Positions 52,546 to 64,000 of a DNA stretch of 64,000 bases are shown piece after piece (the first letter of the stretch is position 1; every line of letters starts with the position of its first letter). The stretch covers positions 145,271,729 to 145,335,728 of the forward strand of contig JAVHZZ010000004.1 of the NCBI GenBank assembly GCA_036250195.1, given 5' to 3'. Under the pieces are notes generated by a model. That model saw only the letters and a program-made list of their open reading frames with translations. It did not search any database and was not told the origin of the DNA. Source of the stretch: Mixophyes australis. Its lineage: Eukaryota > Chordata > Amphibia > Anura > Limnodynastidae. Made by a program: the position numbers and the translations under genes.

Positions 52546-55500
52546 GTAATGCGAGCGGTATATGGAGAAAGGAAAGGGGAATAAGAAAATCGTTTTATTA
52601 CGCCTATGACTTGCGGGAAGCAATTAGGACAGGAAGAGCGAATTACAAGGTCGGGTGATAAAGAGTTGGGGAGACAACGTAAAGCATCTTGAGAAGACGG
52701 TAGTGATACTAGCAGAGAGAGCAGGGGCCTGTTTTAAAGAGCAGATAAAATGGAGGAAGAGACAAGAACAGGATGAAGGTTATGTGGAGGGTTGGAGCCA
52801 TCGTGGTGAACATGCCTTACATCACATGTTCAGGCAATCTGTGTCTTTCCACACGTTGAACTAGATATCACAACATTCCAGGACAGCTGTTGTGGAACTG
52901 TATATGTCCAAACAGCTGGAGTCATAAGTTACCGAACTCTTGTAACTCATATTTTGTTTCTCTCTTTTGCAGCTGGTTTATCCCCACAACACCCAGATAA
53001 CAGAAAAAGAGGTAATCTGCAGCACTGATTGCCAAAGATAACAATCAAAGTAAACATGTAAAAACAAGCATACAACCCCAGGGGAAATGTAGAAACAAGC
53101 TCAAGTATATGAATATGCGTTACATTTAGTGCTAAAGTTCCAGCTAAGAAACTAGTCACCATCAGTCTCTTACCAAGTTACTGTCTTTATTGTGCTTTGT
53201 CCTAGTGAGATTTTATCACTAGACATGTCCCTATTTTTAAATAAAATAAATATATCTTTATTTCTATATGCTGGATGCACTGTAGTCTTCGGGAACTTGT
53301 GTTATATGCATCCAGTTTATATTAACATGTATTAAAATAAGTGTTTAAATACAATCAAATGTTATGTATAGAGAATACAATTTCACTTTACATTTGTTTC
53401 TATGAAATGGTAAGTAGATGTCATAGGGTATAGTCATACAGTGCTATTTCTGTGCTGTTTAATAAATGGAATGAAACAATAGAATTAGTATTGATAGTAT
53501 GTATGAACACTAGTTCTGAGACTCAGTTAATTACTATTTGTCAGTGTAGAAGCAATTTACAAGATAACTACCCACAAATGACACATTAGTGGATTGCAGC
53601 TAGATGCGTTAATTTAGAGCTGCAACACAGAATTATTAACACTTCAATTTGCACCGATAGAAAAAGGTTGCCCACCCCTGGTGTATATCATTTAGATTGG
53701 ATGTTAATTGTAATTGATAATTTAGCAACTATGGCCTTTAAAGGAACTATCCTACTTTAGGGATTTGCTAGGACATCTTAGCATGTTCTTGTTGCAGGCT
53801 TTATGTAAACTGCATAGCCACACATATAACTACCTGGCTTGTATGGCTTGCATGCATATGTAAAACATTGTGTGAATATAACTTTCAGATAATTGATTTG
53901 TTGTCTAATTATTTATGTTTCTTTGTTATCTCTTTTCTTTCCTTGTGTGTTACAGAAAACCAGCATCTGCTATCTGTCCTTTCCAGACTCATATTCAGGT
54001 AGGTCGTTCCTTTATAGAGAAACAATAACTACTACAAATGGTACATTTGTCACAAAATACATTGAAAGTATAAACGATTTGTTTTCAATTCATATTACTG
54101 AAGCCTAATAATGTGTAAAAATATGTCAACTAAATGCATTGACCCTCTGCACTCACCAACGACAATAGCAGCTATAGACACCTAGGCAATCACCTGACAC
54201 GGCTTGGATAGGGAGGAAACTATAATAAGGGTTTAGTCACAAGTCCTATTTTAACAAAAAGACTAGACATTATTGTGCTCTACCAGAAGTATTTAATTAA
54301 TGTAAAGAAATTACATGAAAACTGTGGTGTATCACATTGTTTAAGCAAAAAAGACATTTTTTCCTCTGCACTCAAGAGATTATTAATGCTATTCGAGCTA
54401 AAATGAAATGTGTGACCACAGGTTGGGCAATTTATTTGATTACCTTTTTTATTTACAATATATTGAATAAAGGAAAATGGCAATCTCCTATACCAGTCAA
54501 TCTAAGACATGCTAAGGCTATTCAACAATACACCTCAGGAAATATTTTGTTTGGTAGATAGGCCTATCATTGATAAAGAACATTTGTAGCAATTATACTC
54601 CACTTTTACTTCACAGTTTTCTAAGAACACTTTTCCTCTACCCATGAAATAAACAAGAACTTATATTTACTAGTCTTGCATTCTTTTTCCTCTTTGTCTC
54701 TGTCCCTATAATCCTGATTCAAAGTTGAGATGATGCAGGAAATTAACATTTTGCAATTAGCTCTGATTCCACTGGCCATATATAGCACATGTGGATGCAC
54801 TCTGACTCCATTGTATTTTAGACTTGATATTTGGTAACAGTCTGTATATGATTGGCTGTTGGTAGAATGGTTTAGTGCATTATGATTGTCTAATTTCCAA
54901 TCAATGAATTATGGCTAAATGTCTTTCAGTCGGATGATATTTTAATGGAAGCTATGAATTGACAGTACCTTAGTTATGTGTGTTGCTAGTGTTTGTAACA
55001 AGAATGATACTGTATCCTGTTGGTTACTATCCAATATAGGCTAATATTGAAGGAATAATTTGTTCTGTTCAATCCTTTATTATTTAACTTTTTTTTTATT
55101 TGTTGTATACTAGTTACACATTGGCTCAAAGTAGGATTTCACATGTCTGACTTTATATCTTTTAATAAAATAAAGTATTTTGAATCACTTTATTCAGTCA
55201 TAATCTGTGATAAGACATCTTCAGATGACTTTATATACGCGAGTTGGAAATTGATCCAGAGATGGGTAATAATCTGCTGGCTATCTTGCTCTTATTCTAT
55301 TCTGTGAAACACCTTGTTGAAGGGAGGAGCTGGTGACCTATATAAAAAGATTGAGCTGTAGCTGACTCGTGGCAGACCAGTATTCATCTGTGTTGTAGAA
55401 ATTTCCATAATTCCTAAATTGTTGACTTTTTTTTTTTTGTTTCTGTGTTGCAGGTTGTCTGGGTGACACACAGTTTACCTTTCGTATGCGTCGCTCAGCA

Positions 55501-57685
55501 GGACATAGAAGCTTAATTCAAGAGGATGAAAAATATAATCGAGATGCCCCTGTTACTCTGCAGGTATTCCAGAAGGAATTGAATGGAGGGATACCAGTGC
55601 CAGTAAATTGGTTCTGTTGAGGGGGCCTTTTATTACTGATTATACTGTTCTACTGATGATTATACAACTGTTTTCATGCTTCTGTTCATGCTTATTGTAT
55701 TCATGTATGTAATTTCTGTAATGGTTGTCTGGCACTACTGAATCTGTGGCACCCTATAAATAAATGATGAATGATAATGGTCATGTATGTCATTTCTGTA
55801 ATGTTTGTCCGGCGCTACTGAATCTGTGGTGTCCTATAAATTAATGATGAAGGTGATGTATGTCATTTCTGTACTTGTCCTGATTTCAGTTTCCTGTGCT
55901 GTAATCTGTTTTTTACTATTCATTATAAATGTATTATGTATAGAAAATTGCAATGTACAAGTCCCTGCCTTGTACTGGGCGCACAAGATCATATCACCAG
56001 ATGAAAGTGGCAGAGTCTCTCTGTCTCTCAGATGATCATGCTGCCGAGCAGCCAGCCTCAGGAATACTCTATTCAGCACAATGTATAATGTCCGTAATGA
56101 AAACAGCAGTGCCAACCGCAACAAATCCTGTCACAAATGGCCCACAACGCACTTATTTTTACAGCGCACTGCGCCCTCGCTCTGCTGTGAAATATTACCG
56201 TGAATGGTATTATTAGCTTTATGTGAGGCAATTTGTATTTTAAGTATAGTGGTCCTTTAACTATAAAAAAAATAGCTGATTTCAAAGAAGGAAATTATTA
56301 GTTTTCTAATGGCTTAGTGTCATAAATTAGTGTTCTGTTCCCAGGAAAGTCATTTAAAACCACATATGACACATGTTGCTTTACAGTAAAATCAGATATT
56401 AGCAGCATTCGAGTAATAACATAGCCATAGACTATTCATCTTAATTAACTTCAGTGCCTTTAAAGGGACTATGTGTTCCACGTGTGCTTGGGTGTAAATA
56501 ACTGACCTGGCAACACTATCATTAATATCAACCATGGTACCATGTAATTCCTAGGCTACCTATGTATTTTATTCAGGTATTAATATACTGTTCTTTGGCT
56601 TACACCCCTACAGAGGGATGCTGCCCATTATTATGGGTATGTATATTTCCGGCAGGTGAGAGACAGCTCTGTGAAGAGAGGATACTTCCAGAAGGTAAGT
56701 GTCTATCTAAAAACTAAAGGAAACTAAAATATCAAAACCCCTGTATTTATGAGCGTACGATCAGCCATAAACCCAGAGAAAGCGGTTGTTTTCTCCTGAG
56801 AATGATCATCTCAACAATCTGCACAATTTATCAAGCAGTTGACTCTGGAGAAATCAGAGATTAACATTTAGTAATTAGCTAGGGGACCACTAAAGCATGT
56901 AAAACTTTGACTGGATAGCCCCCTTTAATTACTGAAACCCTTAATCTCTGAATGGATTCTGGATTTGAGGACTGAGTTGGACAGTCCTGATCTAAATTAA
57001 ACTCCTTAGTGACAACAGTAACAACAAAAAGAGGAGGTGCATCATAATAAAATTACATGCAGTTAAATATATATTTTGGCTAATCAAATACACAACAAAG
57101 TTCAATTATAATTAAACTTACACAATACATTGCATAATAGATACAGTTTGCTTTTATGTATATGACTATATACGTAAGAGCACTGAATTGCTCATATCTA
57201 TTCATATTTCAGAGTTGTCAATTATCAAAAAGTGATGATGTAAAGTATATAAAGCACAATGTTCATGGTTGCACCATGAAAGGAATCAATTAATACCAGT
57301 AAAAAAAAATAAGACTAGCATTAATCATAAAAAGGATCAAAATAGATAATTTTAAAGCATTTAGTGGCAAAATAATTAATGAGGTCTTCCTTTAAAAATT
57401 ACTTTTTTTCTTTCACATAGATTTAAAAATGTGAAATAAAAAATAACTTTTAATGAAGTGGTCGGGTATATTATATTCATGTGGGTGTTACTATTTCAAA
57501 TTTACGAACAGCACAGCTCATCCAGTTTCTACCACCCTAATTAACTGCATACATGTTTGTCTGTCTGTTCCCTATCCAGTCTCTAGTTCTTCTCTCCAGC
57601 TTACCATATACCAACCTGTTTCACACCCTCTTGCAACTCATAGCGCCTGAATACTTCAACAAACTGGAGCCCTGTCTGGAAGCAG
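52432..57685 (+). CDS. DENND6B: DENND6B-like gene, first six coding exons (continues beyond window)
   Basis: Six exons join in phase: 52432-52545, 52973-53011, 53956-53998, 55454-55563, 56614-56694, 57580-57685 (493 coding bases). They encode the N-terminal longin-like part of the DENN module, with [61 protein letters not shown] and [21 protein letters not shown]6 proteins are guanine nucleotide exchange factors, with Rab14 best known, acting in endosomal recycling. Features such as [19 protein letters not shown] and [12 protein letters not shown] fit DENND6B better than DENND6A; the paralogue call is from memory. All splice sites are GT-AG and no stop or frameshift occurs. Later exons lie past 64000; intron 6 exceeds 6.3 kb and is full of repeats. 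Confidence 0.88.
52973..53011 (+). CDS. DENND6B: DENND6B-like exon 2
   Basis: 13 codons, [13 protein letters not shown], between acceptor CTCTTTTGCAG and donor GAG|GTAATC, phase 0 on both sides. It is short, but the match to the LVYP...KEK region of DENND6 proteins is clear. Confidence 0.85.
53956..53998 (+). CDS. DENND6B: DENND6B-like exon 3
   Basis: 43 bases encoding [15 protein letters not shown], acceptor GTGTTACAG, donor TCAG|GTAGGT, leaving one base for the next codon. Confidence 0.88.
55454..55563 (+). CDS. DENND6B: DENND6B-like exon 4
   Basis: 110 bases encoding [20 protein letters not shown] ... RDAPVTLQ, acceptor TTGCAG, donor CAG|GTATTC. It completes the Gly codon split with exon 3. 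Confidence 0.9.
55695..55870. repeat. Tandem duplication of a SINE-like tail in DENND6B-like intron 4
   Basis: About 85 bp (TTCTGTAATG(G/T)TTGTC then GGC(A/G)CTACTGAATCTGTG, ending TATAAATAAATGATGA) occurs twice in direct orientation, at about 55710-55780 and 55795-55860. A third partial copy starts near 55861. Confidence 0.7.
56614..56694 (+). CDS. DENND6B: DENND6B-like exon 5
   Basis: 27 codons, [15 protein letters not shown] ... KRGYFQK, acceptor CACCCCTACAG, donor AAG|GTAAGT, phase 0. This is the most conserved stretch visible. Confidence 0.92.
57580..57685 (+). CDS. DENND6B: DENND6B-like exon 6
   Basis: 106 bases encoding [20 protein letters not shown] then [15 protein letters not shown] plus one base, acceptor CCCTATCCAG, donor GCAG|GTAAGA. 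No following exon was recognised before the end of the window. Confidence 0.9.
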
Positions 57686-57949
57686 GTAAGAATGTGAAAC
57701 AGAGAATGGTAACATGACTAAACCTCTCTTTAATGAATTATTGTACATATTATATGCAGAAATTTCATTTATAAGTCTATTTCAGTTTGTGGAAGAATTA
57801 AAAGCTACTGCCTTATGTTATGCAAACATATGTGGATAGTTAGTAATAGTTACCACTGGAGGACAGAAAAACAGTGAGCTCCCAGGAGGTTGGAGGATGA
57901 TGCAAAATTTAGGGGGGAGATGATACATGTTCAACCAGTCCAGAGGGTG

Positions 57950-58220
57950 CACAAGGGGTGGCAAATGCACAGTGAAGCTCCTTTTGGGTTTACAGTGAGT
58001 CAAGAGTGACCAAGTACAGAGAGCATTACAGTAAACTTGGTATAATTCAGAGAGTATTCTAGTGACCACTGTGCAATGCAGACTCTATTGTTGAAACCAG
58101 TGCATAATGCAGTGCACATTCTGGTGACCACTTTACAATATAGACCCCAGACTGTATTGTGCAGATCTCATTCTCTATTGGTTAGAGTACAATGCAGAGC
58201 CCAATCTTTAGTGGACACTA
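57950..58220. repeat. Diverged tandem repeats in DENND6B-like intron 6
   Basis: Several imprecise units contain TAGTGACCACTGTGCAATGCAGA-like phrases, for example near 58055, 58115 and 58190. They are too diverged to give a clear period. Confidence 0.35.
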
Positions 58221-59555
58221 TAAAATGCTGACACTCCCACAACCCCCAGTGGTACTCACCACTGTGCTCGAGTTTACTCCAACTCTGTGTGCTATAAGGA
58301 AAGTACATTGGGTGTGTCTTATCAAACAGTGTAGAGAACAGCCCCCTCCATAAATTGGTAAATAGCAGTGCTTGCACAATAGACTCCAATTGCCTGCTTA
58401 AGTCCACTTTACAACTGCATCCAGTGCTGGAGACTGTCTCTACCCTGGTTGTTATGATACCTGCGCTGCTTCCCTTAGCAGCAAGGCAGTCCATTGCTTT
58501 ACACAGTGGTAGAGGGGAGGTACAAAGTGTATGCTAAGCTGCTCTATGCTGGCGCTTGTGCAGCGTGTTGAAAGAAATGTAACCCCCTGTATTCTGGTCT
58601 TAATAAATCCTGGAGATAGGAGGTAAAAACAGTTCAGACCGGGAAACTGAGTGTCATATTCAAGCAACCATCGAAAAATACAGAAGGTGCCCTTCAATGT
58701 TCCACCTGTGGACTAGGGCATCACAGCAGCAGAGAAGCAGTAGTACAAAAGTCTATTTTTATGATTTTAATTTATGTCTGTATCTATCTTCTGAATGACG
58801 CAAGTTAGAATGTCCATACACAGACATCCTGATTTGTGTGCTGTTGGAGGTATGTCTCTTTACTTGACATAACGTTGGGAAAATGCTGTTGGGTACGAGT
58901 TGTTGAACAGTGAGCATCACTACATGCAAAGCAACTGGCTAGATTTGAAAATAAGCGAGATGTTGTCAGGGATGAATACTGGTGGATATATTATTATTGG
59001 ATTATTACTGCTTCAATTGTATTGGGTATTAATTTTACTGATGTCTTATTACTGGATATTACTACTACTACATAGGCATTATAATCCTTCTCTACATATT
59101 ACTGGGCATCTCTACTACTGGTGGCTTACTCGGTGTTACTGATGCTATCTGTTGATTCACAATCTCACTAGTGAAGATTTTCATGGTTGGTGGCTCACAG
59201 TAAAGTAAGGTGGCCCTGCTTCAAATACACTGCAGTGATATCGCTAATTTTCCTATGTAAACTTGCCATTTATATGAAATGGCAATTTACAGTGAATGAA
59301 GTTTTGTGCGATTTGTGGGATCTGCCAGATGGACTAGTGGATTTTTTAGCTTATAAATGGATCTGTTTAACTAAAAAAAAAATACACTTTCTGGAACTCA
59401 TAGAAATTTTTCCTGCTGAGCAGGTACTTCTCATCACACTCATTACTGTCTAAATAAGTGAGGGGCACATGAAGTAGCTCTTTCTAAGGGGGCACAGAGA
59501 GAAAGGAGGGAGTACACAGTGCATTCCCTCTTCCTCCAGATATGCCGCGTTACCT
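58221..59555. other. DENND6B-like intron 6 sequence, no gene seen
   Basis: Repetitive, AT-rich intronic DNA, including TTACT/TATTACTGG-rich sequence at 58985-59140. No exon was recognised. Confidence 0.45.
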
Positions 59556-59563
59556 CCTTGCAC

Positions 59564-60986
59564 CAGGGCCGGATTTACCGCTAGGCAACCTAGGCACCTG
59601 CCTAGGGCCTAGCGGCTCTCGGGGGGCACAGCTGGGGGGGACAGGAGTAATTTTTAAAAAAATGAAAGAAAAAAAAAATTCGGCCCCTCCCCCGAGTCGC
59701 GGGGGGGGATGGGTGCCGCGAATCGGGGGAGGGGGGGTCGGGTGCCACGAATCGGGTCCCGGCAGCCTCTTCTCCTCTCAGTGTCTCAGTGATAGAGAGA
59801 GGAGGAGAGGCTGCCGGGACCCGACGAGCGATCACGTGACTCTTTCTTTCTTTTTTTTTTTCTTTACATCTGGACTGACGGAGGAGGAGCAGCGCGCAAT
59901 AGAAAGGTAAGTAAAACAAGGGACATAAGTGGTGATGGTGAAGGGGCACAGAAGTGGTGATGGTGAAGGGGCACAGAAGTGGTGATGGTGAAGGGGCACA
60001 GAGGTAGTGAAGGGGCACAGAAGTGGTGATGGTGATTGGCACAGAAGTGGTGATGGTGAAGGGCACAGAGGTGGTGATGGTGAAGGGCACAGAGATGGTG
60101 ATTGGCACAGAAGTGGTGATGGTGATTGGCACAGAAGTGGTGATGGTGATTGGCACAGAAGTGGTGATGGTGGTTGGCACAGAAGTGGTGATGGTGATTG
60201 GCACAGAAGTGGTGATGGGCACAGAGGTGGTGATGGTGAAGAGGCACAGAGGTGGTGATGGGCACAGAGGTGGTGATGGTGAAGGGCACAGAGGTGGTGA
60301 TGGTGATTGGCACAGAAGTGGTGATGGTGAAGGGCACAGAGGTGGTGATGGTGAAGAGGCACAGAGGTGGTGAAGGGGCACAGAAGTGGTGATGGTGATT
60401 GGCACAGAAGTGGTGATGGTGAAGGGCACAGAGGTGGTAATGGGCACAGAGGTGGTGATGGTGATTGGCACATTGGTGGTGGTGGTGATTGGCACAGAGG
60501 TGGGGATGGTGATGGGCACAGAGGTGATGGGGAAAGGGCACATGTGATATTGTGAAGGGGCAAAAGTGACAATGAAGGGGCACAGTGTGATGATAGAGGG
60601 ACAAAAGTGACAAGAGCACATACTTGGATTTATGCGTATTATTTTTGCAAACAACTTAAGTAAGTATTTCTGCCCTGACTTCAATATTTATTATGTTGTT
60701 TTGACCCAACTACTTAAAAAAACGGGACTGCTTGGTAATTATTTAGGGGTGCCTTTTTCTGCAGCAGGGTGGCCTTGCTCTTTTCACATGTTAGGTACGC
60801 CCCCAAAGATGCAAGCCACGCCCTCACCTCCTTTGGCGGCATGGCGCGGCGGCACATGCTTTCATATCTACGTAACTATAGGGGTATATGGTAGGCTGCA
60901 AAAATATAGTGCTATGGATTGTTTCAGGGAGGGGGCCCAAAAACAGTATCCTGCCTAGGGCCCTATGAGGTCTAAATCCGGCTCTG
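59564..60986. mobile_element. hAT element with CCTTGCAC target duplication and internal minisatellite
   Basis: Ends are CAGGGCCGGATTTACC and TAAATCCGGCTCTG. CCTTGCAC lies at 59556-59563 and 60987-60994. The interior has an inverted repeat (GTCCCGGCAGCCTCTTCTCC... at about 59755-59780 with its complement at about 59797-59821), the minisatellite 59929-60555, and CCTAGGGCC-type subterminal repeats. No transposase was found. Confidence 0.88.
59929..60555. repeat. Minisatellite, unit about 18-25 bp (GGTGATGGTGAAGGGGCACA)
   Basis: Some 25-30 units mix GGTGATGGTGAAGGGGCACAG, GGTGATGGTGATTGGCACAG and shorter GGTGATGGGCACAG types. The purine/pyrimidine bias removes stops, so long open frames appear on both strands; none looks like a protein. 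Confidence 0.92.
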
Positions 60987-60994
60987 CCTTGCAC

Positions 60995-61496
60995 TGTGTA
61001 GAGGCGGTCACATAACGTGGAAGTCGGCTGCCTGTTGCCCACCACTGGTCTAAATGGAACTTGGTGCACTACATTCTTCATTGTAAAATATTCAATTAAA
61101 TCGGTCACAGTGTTGTTTGGATTATATTTTAAATATTACACTTCTTAAAATATTAACTTAAAAAGCATAATGAATGACAACAGATCATGATAATTGTATC
61201 TAATAACACAGAATAAGAGGAATTGTAATGTGCAGTTGATGATTACTAAAAAAAATTGGGACATTTCCAGGAACAAAAATGTCCAGGGACCAATCGTTAA
61301 AACTTGAGACTGTCCATGGAAATTAAGGTTTGTTGACACCTTGTTAATGAGTTCACGTAATTTTACGCCTCTCTATATAAACTTCCTGACCCTTTGCCCT
61401 AGAGAGGCCTACTGTCAGACATAGTCATAGACTTGGAGTCATATTAGCTGACACCCCTTTCCCTGCACTCACCTAGCCTCAGCTTTCCCATTTAAA
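60995..61496. other. Intron sequence, no gene seen
   Basis: AT-rich, with a patch near 61018-61035 (CTGTTGCCCACCACTGG) that resembles a common repeat end. Nothing else is supported. Confidence 0.4.
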
Positions 61497-62108
61497 TGCA
61501 AACTTTACCTTGTAAGTCACAGTAGTTATAAAATCCCTTAAATCCTTCTTGGCCCCTGGGACAGACGGCTTTACGGCCCAATATTCTGAAAAGTTTGCCG
61601 CAGTCCTCACTCCACACCTGACGGCTTTCTTCAATCAAATCCTGGAGGGGGCAATCTTTGACCCAGCCACTACCCTTGCCAACATAACTGTCACCCCGAA
61701 ACCCAGGAAAGACCACATGCATTGCTCGGGCTACAGACCCATCCTCTTACTTAACATATATTTAAAAATTTATGCTAAAATCCTGGCCACCAGGCTCAAT
61801 CCCCTACTTCCAACCCTTATCCACCACGACCAAGTCGAATTCATACCAGAGAGACAGGTCCCTGACAGCACCAGGAGGACCATTAATCTGATCCACTCCA
61901 TCGATGGCGGCAAAATCCGTACTCTAATTATGGAGCTAGACACCGAAAAAGCGCTTGATTGCATCTCCTGGCCATTCATGAGCAGGGTGCTTGGATCGAT
62001 GGGCTTCGCTGGAAGGTTTTTGACGGGCATGATGGCTGTCTACTGGTTCCCCCTCTGGCACCTTTTCGGCTAATGACCTTATCTCCCGAACATTAAATAT
62101 TGCTAACG
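61497..62108 (+). mobile_element. L1 ORF2 fragment A (RT N-terminal half)
   Basis: Frame 61549-62073 carries L1 RT motifs: APGTDGF, GYRPILLLNIYLKIYAKILA, HHDQVEFIPERQVPDSTRR and ELDTEKALD in place of SLDAEKAFD. After a frame break it ends in ISRTLNIANG, just before the expected TRQGCPLSP. No 3' end or tail is present, so the piece is internal and ends sharply at fragment B. Confidence 0.8.
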
Positions 62109-62110
62109 GC

Positions 62111-62474
62111 GTTGGAAGAGATGGGTTTGGTGGATGTGTGGCGTCTGAGACATCCGGGGGAGGTCTGTTTCTCTTGCTACTCCACTTCATATAGGGCTTT
62201 CACCCGAATTGATTTAGGGCTTGTATCAGGGGAATTAGTGCCGGCTGTCTCGGATGCTGCATATTTACCAAGGGGAATTTCAGATCATTCTCCGTTGGTA
62301 TTGACAGTTAAACTTAATGTTTCTAGAGGTCAGGTATTTTGGAGGCTTAACCCCTTTTGGTTGACACTATTGCAAGATGGAAATACCTGGGAGTCCCAAT
62401 GGGAAGAGTATTTTGCTACCAATGTAGACACAGCTGCCAAACCTCTTGTATGGGATTCATTCAATGATTTTTAA
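62111..62474 (+). pseudogene. ORF2: L1-B endonuclease C-terminal part and linker
   Basis: The frame begins ALEEMGLVDVWRLRHPGE, with SRIDLGL-like (TRIDLGLVSGEL) and ISDHSPLVL motifs of the APE-type endonuclease; the catalytic N-terminal half is absent. It stops near 62474. Confidence 0.75.
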
Positions 62475-62604
62475 GAGGTTCCTTAATTAGAAGTATTAAC
62501 TGTTTCAAAAGAGAGTCTAGGTTGAGAGGTGATAAATTGGAAAAAGAGGTTGTGCGGTTAGAGGAGGTGTATCTCTCTTCTCGTGTGGCTTCTGATAGGA
62601 TGGC

Positions 62605-64000
62605 TTGGTTAGCGGTACAGAGAGAATGGTCAGACTATTTACTACGGCTATAAATCTGCGTAGGCTTTTTTGCCATCTGCAGTTGCCCCACCCTGTGGAG
62701 GAGGAGGCGGTGGTGGTGTCGTTGGATGCTGCTAGGGCCTTTGACTCTGTGGAGTGGAGGTATCTGTGGGCGGTGCTGTTGAAATTTGGGTTTGGACCGG
62801 TTTTTATTCAATGGGTTCGACTGTTATACTCCTCCCCTACAGCTAGAGTCTGTGTAAATGGCTTCGTGCCCCGTCAATTTGTTATGGGCAGAGGTACCAG
62901 ACAGGGGTGCCCTTTGTCCCCCACTCTATTTGCCTTGGCCATAGAGCCGTTGGCATGTATGATTAGAATGCAGTCAGATGTTACTGGACTGAGGATGGGC
63001 TGCAGGACGGACAAGATTGCCCTTTATGCAGATGATATGCTGCTCTTTTTGTCATATCCTGATAAATCGCTGCCAACTTTACTCAGTGTGGTCTCAGTGT
63101 TTGGCAGGTACTCGGGGCTTTTGATTAATTGGGACAAATCCAGTGTAACTCCGATTAGGGGGGCTTGCCCTATGGGTCAAGTTTTGCAGACTTCTCTTAA
63201 ATGGATCCCGGTATTTAAATATCTTGGCATCTGGATTTCTAGTAATATGGGTCAATATATCCAGCATTATGTCCAACCTCAGATTGATTATCTTAGGAGC
63301 CGGATTGGGGTATGGAAGCAGCTGCCACTGTCGGTCACAGGTAGAATTAACCTGGTCAAAATGATAATCCAACCAAAGTTTTTGTATGTTTTGCAGCAGT
63401 CATCGGTGTATATTCCTCATAGCACATTTCGATACATTGAACATCTCATGGCTTCTTTGGTGTGGGCAGGCAGGAGAGCAAGAGTTAAGCTTACTACTTT
63501 ATATCGTTCTCGAGGGTCGGGGGGTTTGGCTTTGCCGAATCTATGGTTTTATTATTTTGCTTCCCAGTTAACGCATATTGAGGTATGGTTCCGGTCGCGG
63601 TTGGGTGTAGATTTGCATGACTTTTTAGTCTCTGAGACAGGATCTAATCATACACGTGTGCAGTTTCTTCTGGCTGGAAGAAAGGTTGGGAGGGACCTCC
63701 CCTTGTTAATTCAGGCCATAAAGGTTTGACGACTGTCAGCCCAGATTGGGGGTGGATTGGATTTAGATCCGTGCACTCCACTCTGGGATAACTTGGATTT
63801 TGGAGAAATGATTAGGATGGAGGGAGCTGGAGCCTGGCGAATCTACAATATAATACAGATTGGGCAACTGTATGAAAATGGGGTATTATATTCATTTGAG
63901 CAACTTCAGAGGTTATATGAGCTACCTAGGGGTTACTTTTATAGATACTTGCAGTTAAGACATGCTCTGGCCTCGCAGTTTCGGGGAGCTGCCCCGAGCT
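62605..64000 (+). pseudogene. ORF2: L1-B reverse transcriptase
   Basis: The frame contains VVSLDAARAFDSVEWRYLW, GRGTRQGCPLSPTLFALAIEPL, the catalytic YADD in KIALYADDMLLFL (about 63030), FKYLGIWIS and the downstream VWAGRRARVKL region. RT motifs 0-2 are missing because the frame joins linker sequence near 62640-62680. A TGA at 63727-63729, probably once CGA, is the only later stop; the same frame is open to the window end (PRGYFYRYLQLRHALASQF). Confidence 0.85.

Larger units (their letters stand above)
62109..64000 (+). mobile_element. L1 copy B with internal deletion, continues past window
   Basis: It starts inside an L1 endonuclease domain, runs through the linker, skips the first part of the RT and continues from the DAARAFD motif to the window end. 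It belongs to a different lineage from the L1 at 36061, since its residues differ widely. The joint with fragment A is abrupt, which fits a 5'-truncated insertion into or beside A. Confidence 0.82.

Noticed and set aside
52132..52623. Minus-strand frame of 163 codons over the DENND6B-like first exon
   Set aside because: It is antisense to a well-supported coding exon and promoter region and resembles no known protein.
59602..60684. Long open frames (up to 360 codons) on both strands
   Set aside because: They consist of the minisatellite repeat read in frames without stops; the translations are simple repeats.

Overview
The window is vertebrate genomic DNA made almost entirely of nested transposable elements, with one recognisable cellular gene: the first six coding exons of a DENND6-family gene (closest to DENND6B) on the + strand from 52432 to 57685. 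The mixture of PIF/Harbinger elements and their MITEs, hAT MITEs with 8-bp target duplications, chromodomain Ty3/Gypsy elements, several L1 lineages and an epsilon/gamma-like endogenous retrovirus is typical of large amphibian genomes. I infer an anuran, but the sequence does not name the species.

Layout, left to right. 1-63 is the end of a Harbinger-type MITE. 64-7231 is a decayed endogenous retrovirus with gag, protease, RT/RNase H (RT palm missing), integrase, env and a 3' LTR; a TTAA-flanked MITE sits in pol and a cluster of palindromes sits in env. 7232-12967 holds a possible LTR, a 5'-truncated L1 with matching target duplication, hAT MITEs, and small minus-strand exon-like remnants. 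12968-26277 is a stack of three elements: a minus-strand chromodomain Gypsy (12968-15911 plus 24574-26277), a plus-strand Gypsy inserted into it (15912-24573, target duplication AATGG), and a Harbinger element inserted into that second element's 3' LTR (20904-24092). The last carries only a three-exon Myb-like gene.

26300-31213 is a second Harbinger with a Myb-like gene (-), a two-exon MADF gene (+) and a DDE transposase (-) whose catalytic exon lies antisense inside the MADF intron. 31345-31885 is a degenerate minisatellite. 32593-47957 is a third Harbinger: a DDE transposase (+) split by a composite hAT insertion (33740-35224), an apparently full-length L1 (36061-42784, both ORFs open) in the middle, and a decayed convergent partner gene (-) on the right. 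48000-52400 holds solo LTRs and a hAT MITE. The DENND6-like gene follows, with another hAT element carrying a minisatellite (59564-60986) and two joined L1 fragments (61497-64000) in its sixth intron.

Most element boundaries come from target-site duplications read directly from the sequence, which gives a clear order: Gypsy-1, then Gypsy-2, then Harbinger Myb element, then a 32-bp micro-inversion across that last element's left junction. The DENND6-like exons are open and correctly phased, so that gene is probably functional; L1 ORF1 and ORF2 are also fully open. Nearly every other coding region is a pseudogene.
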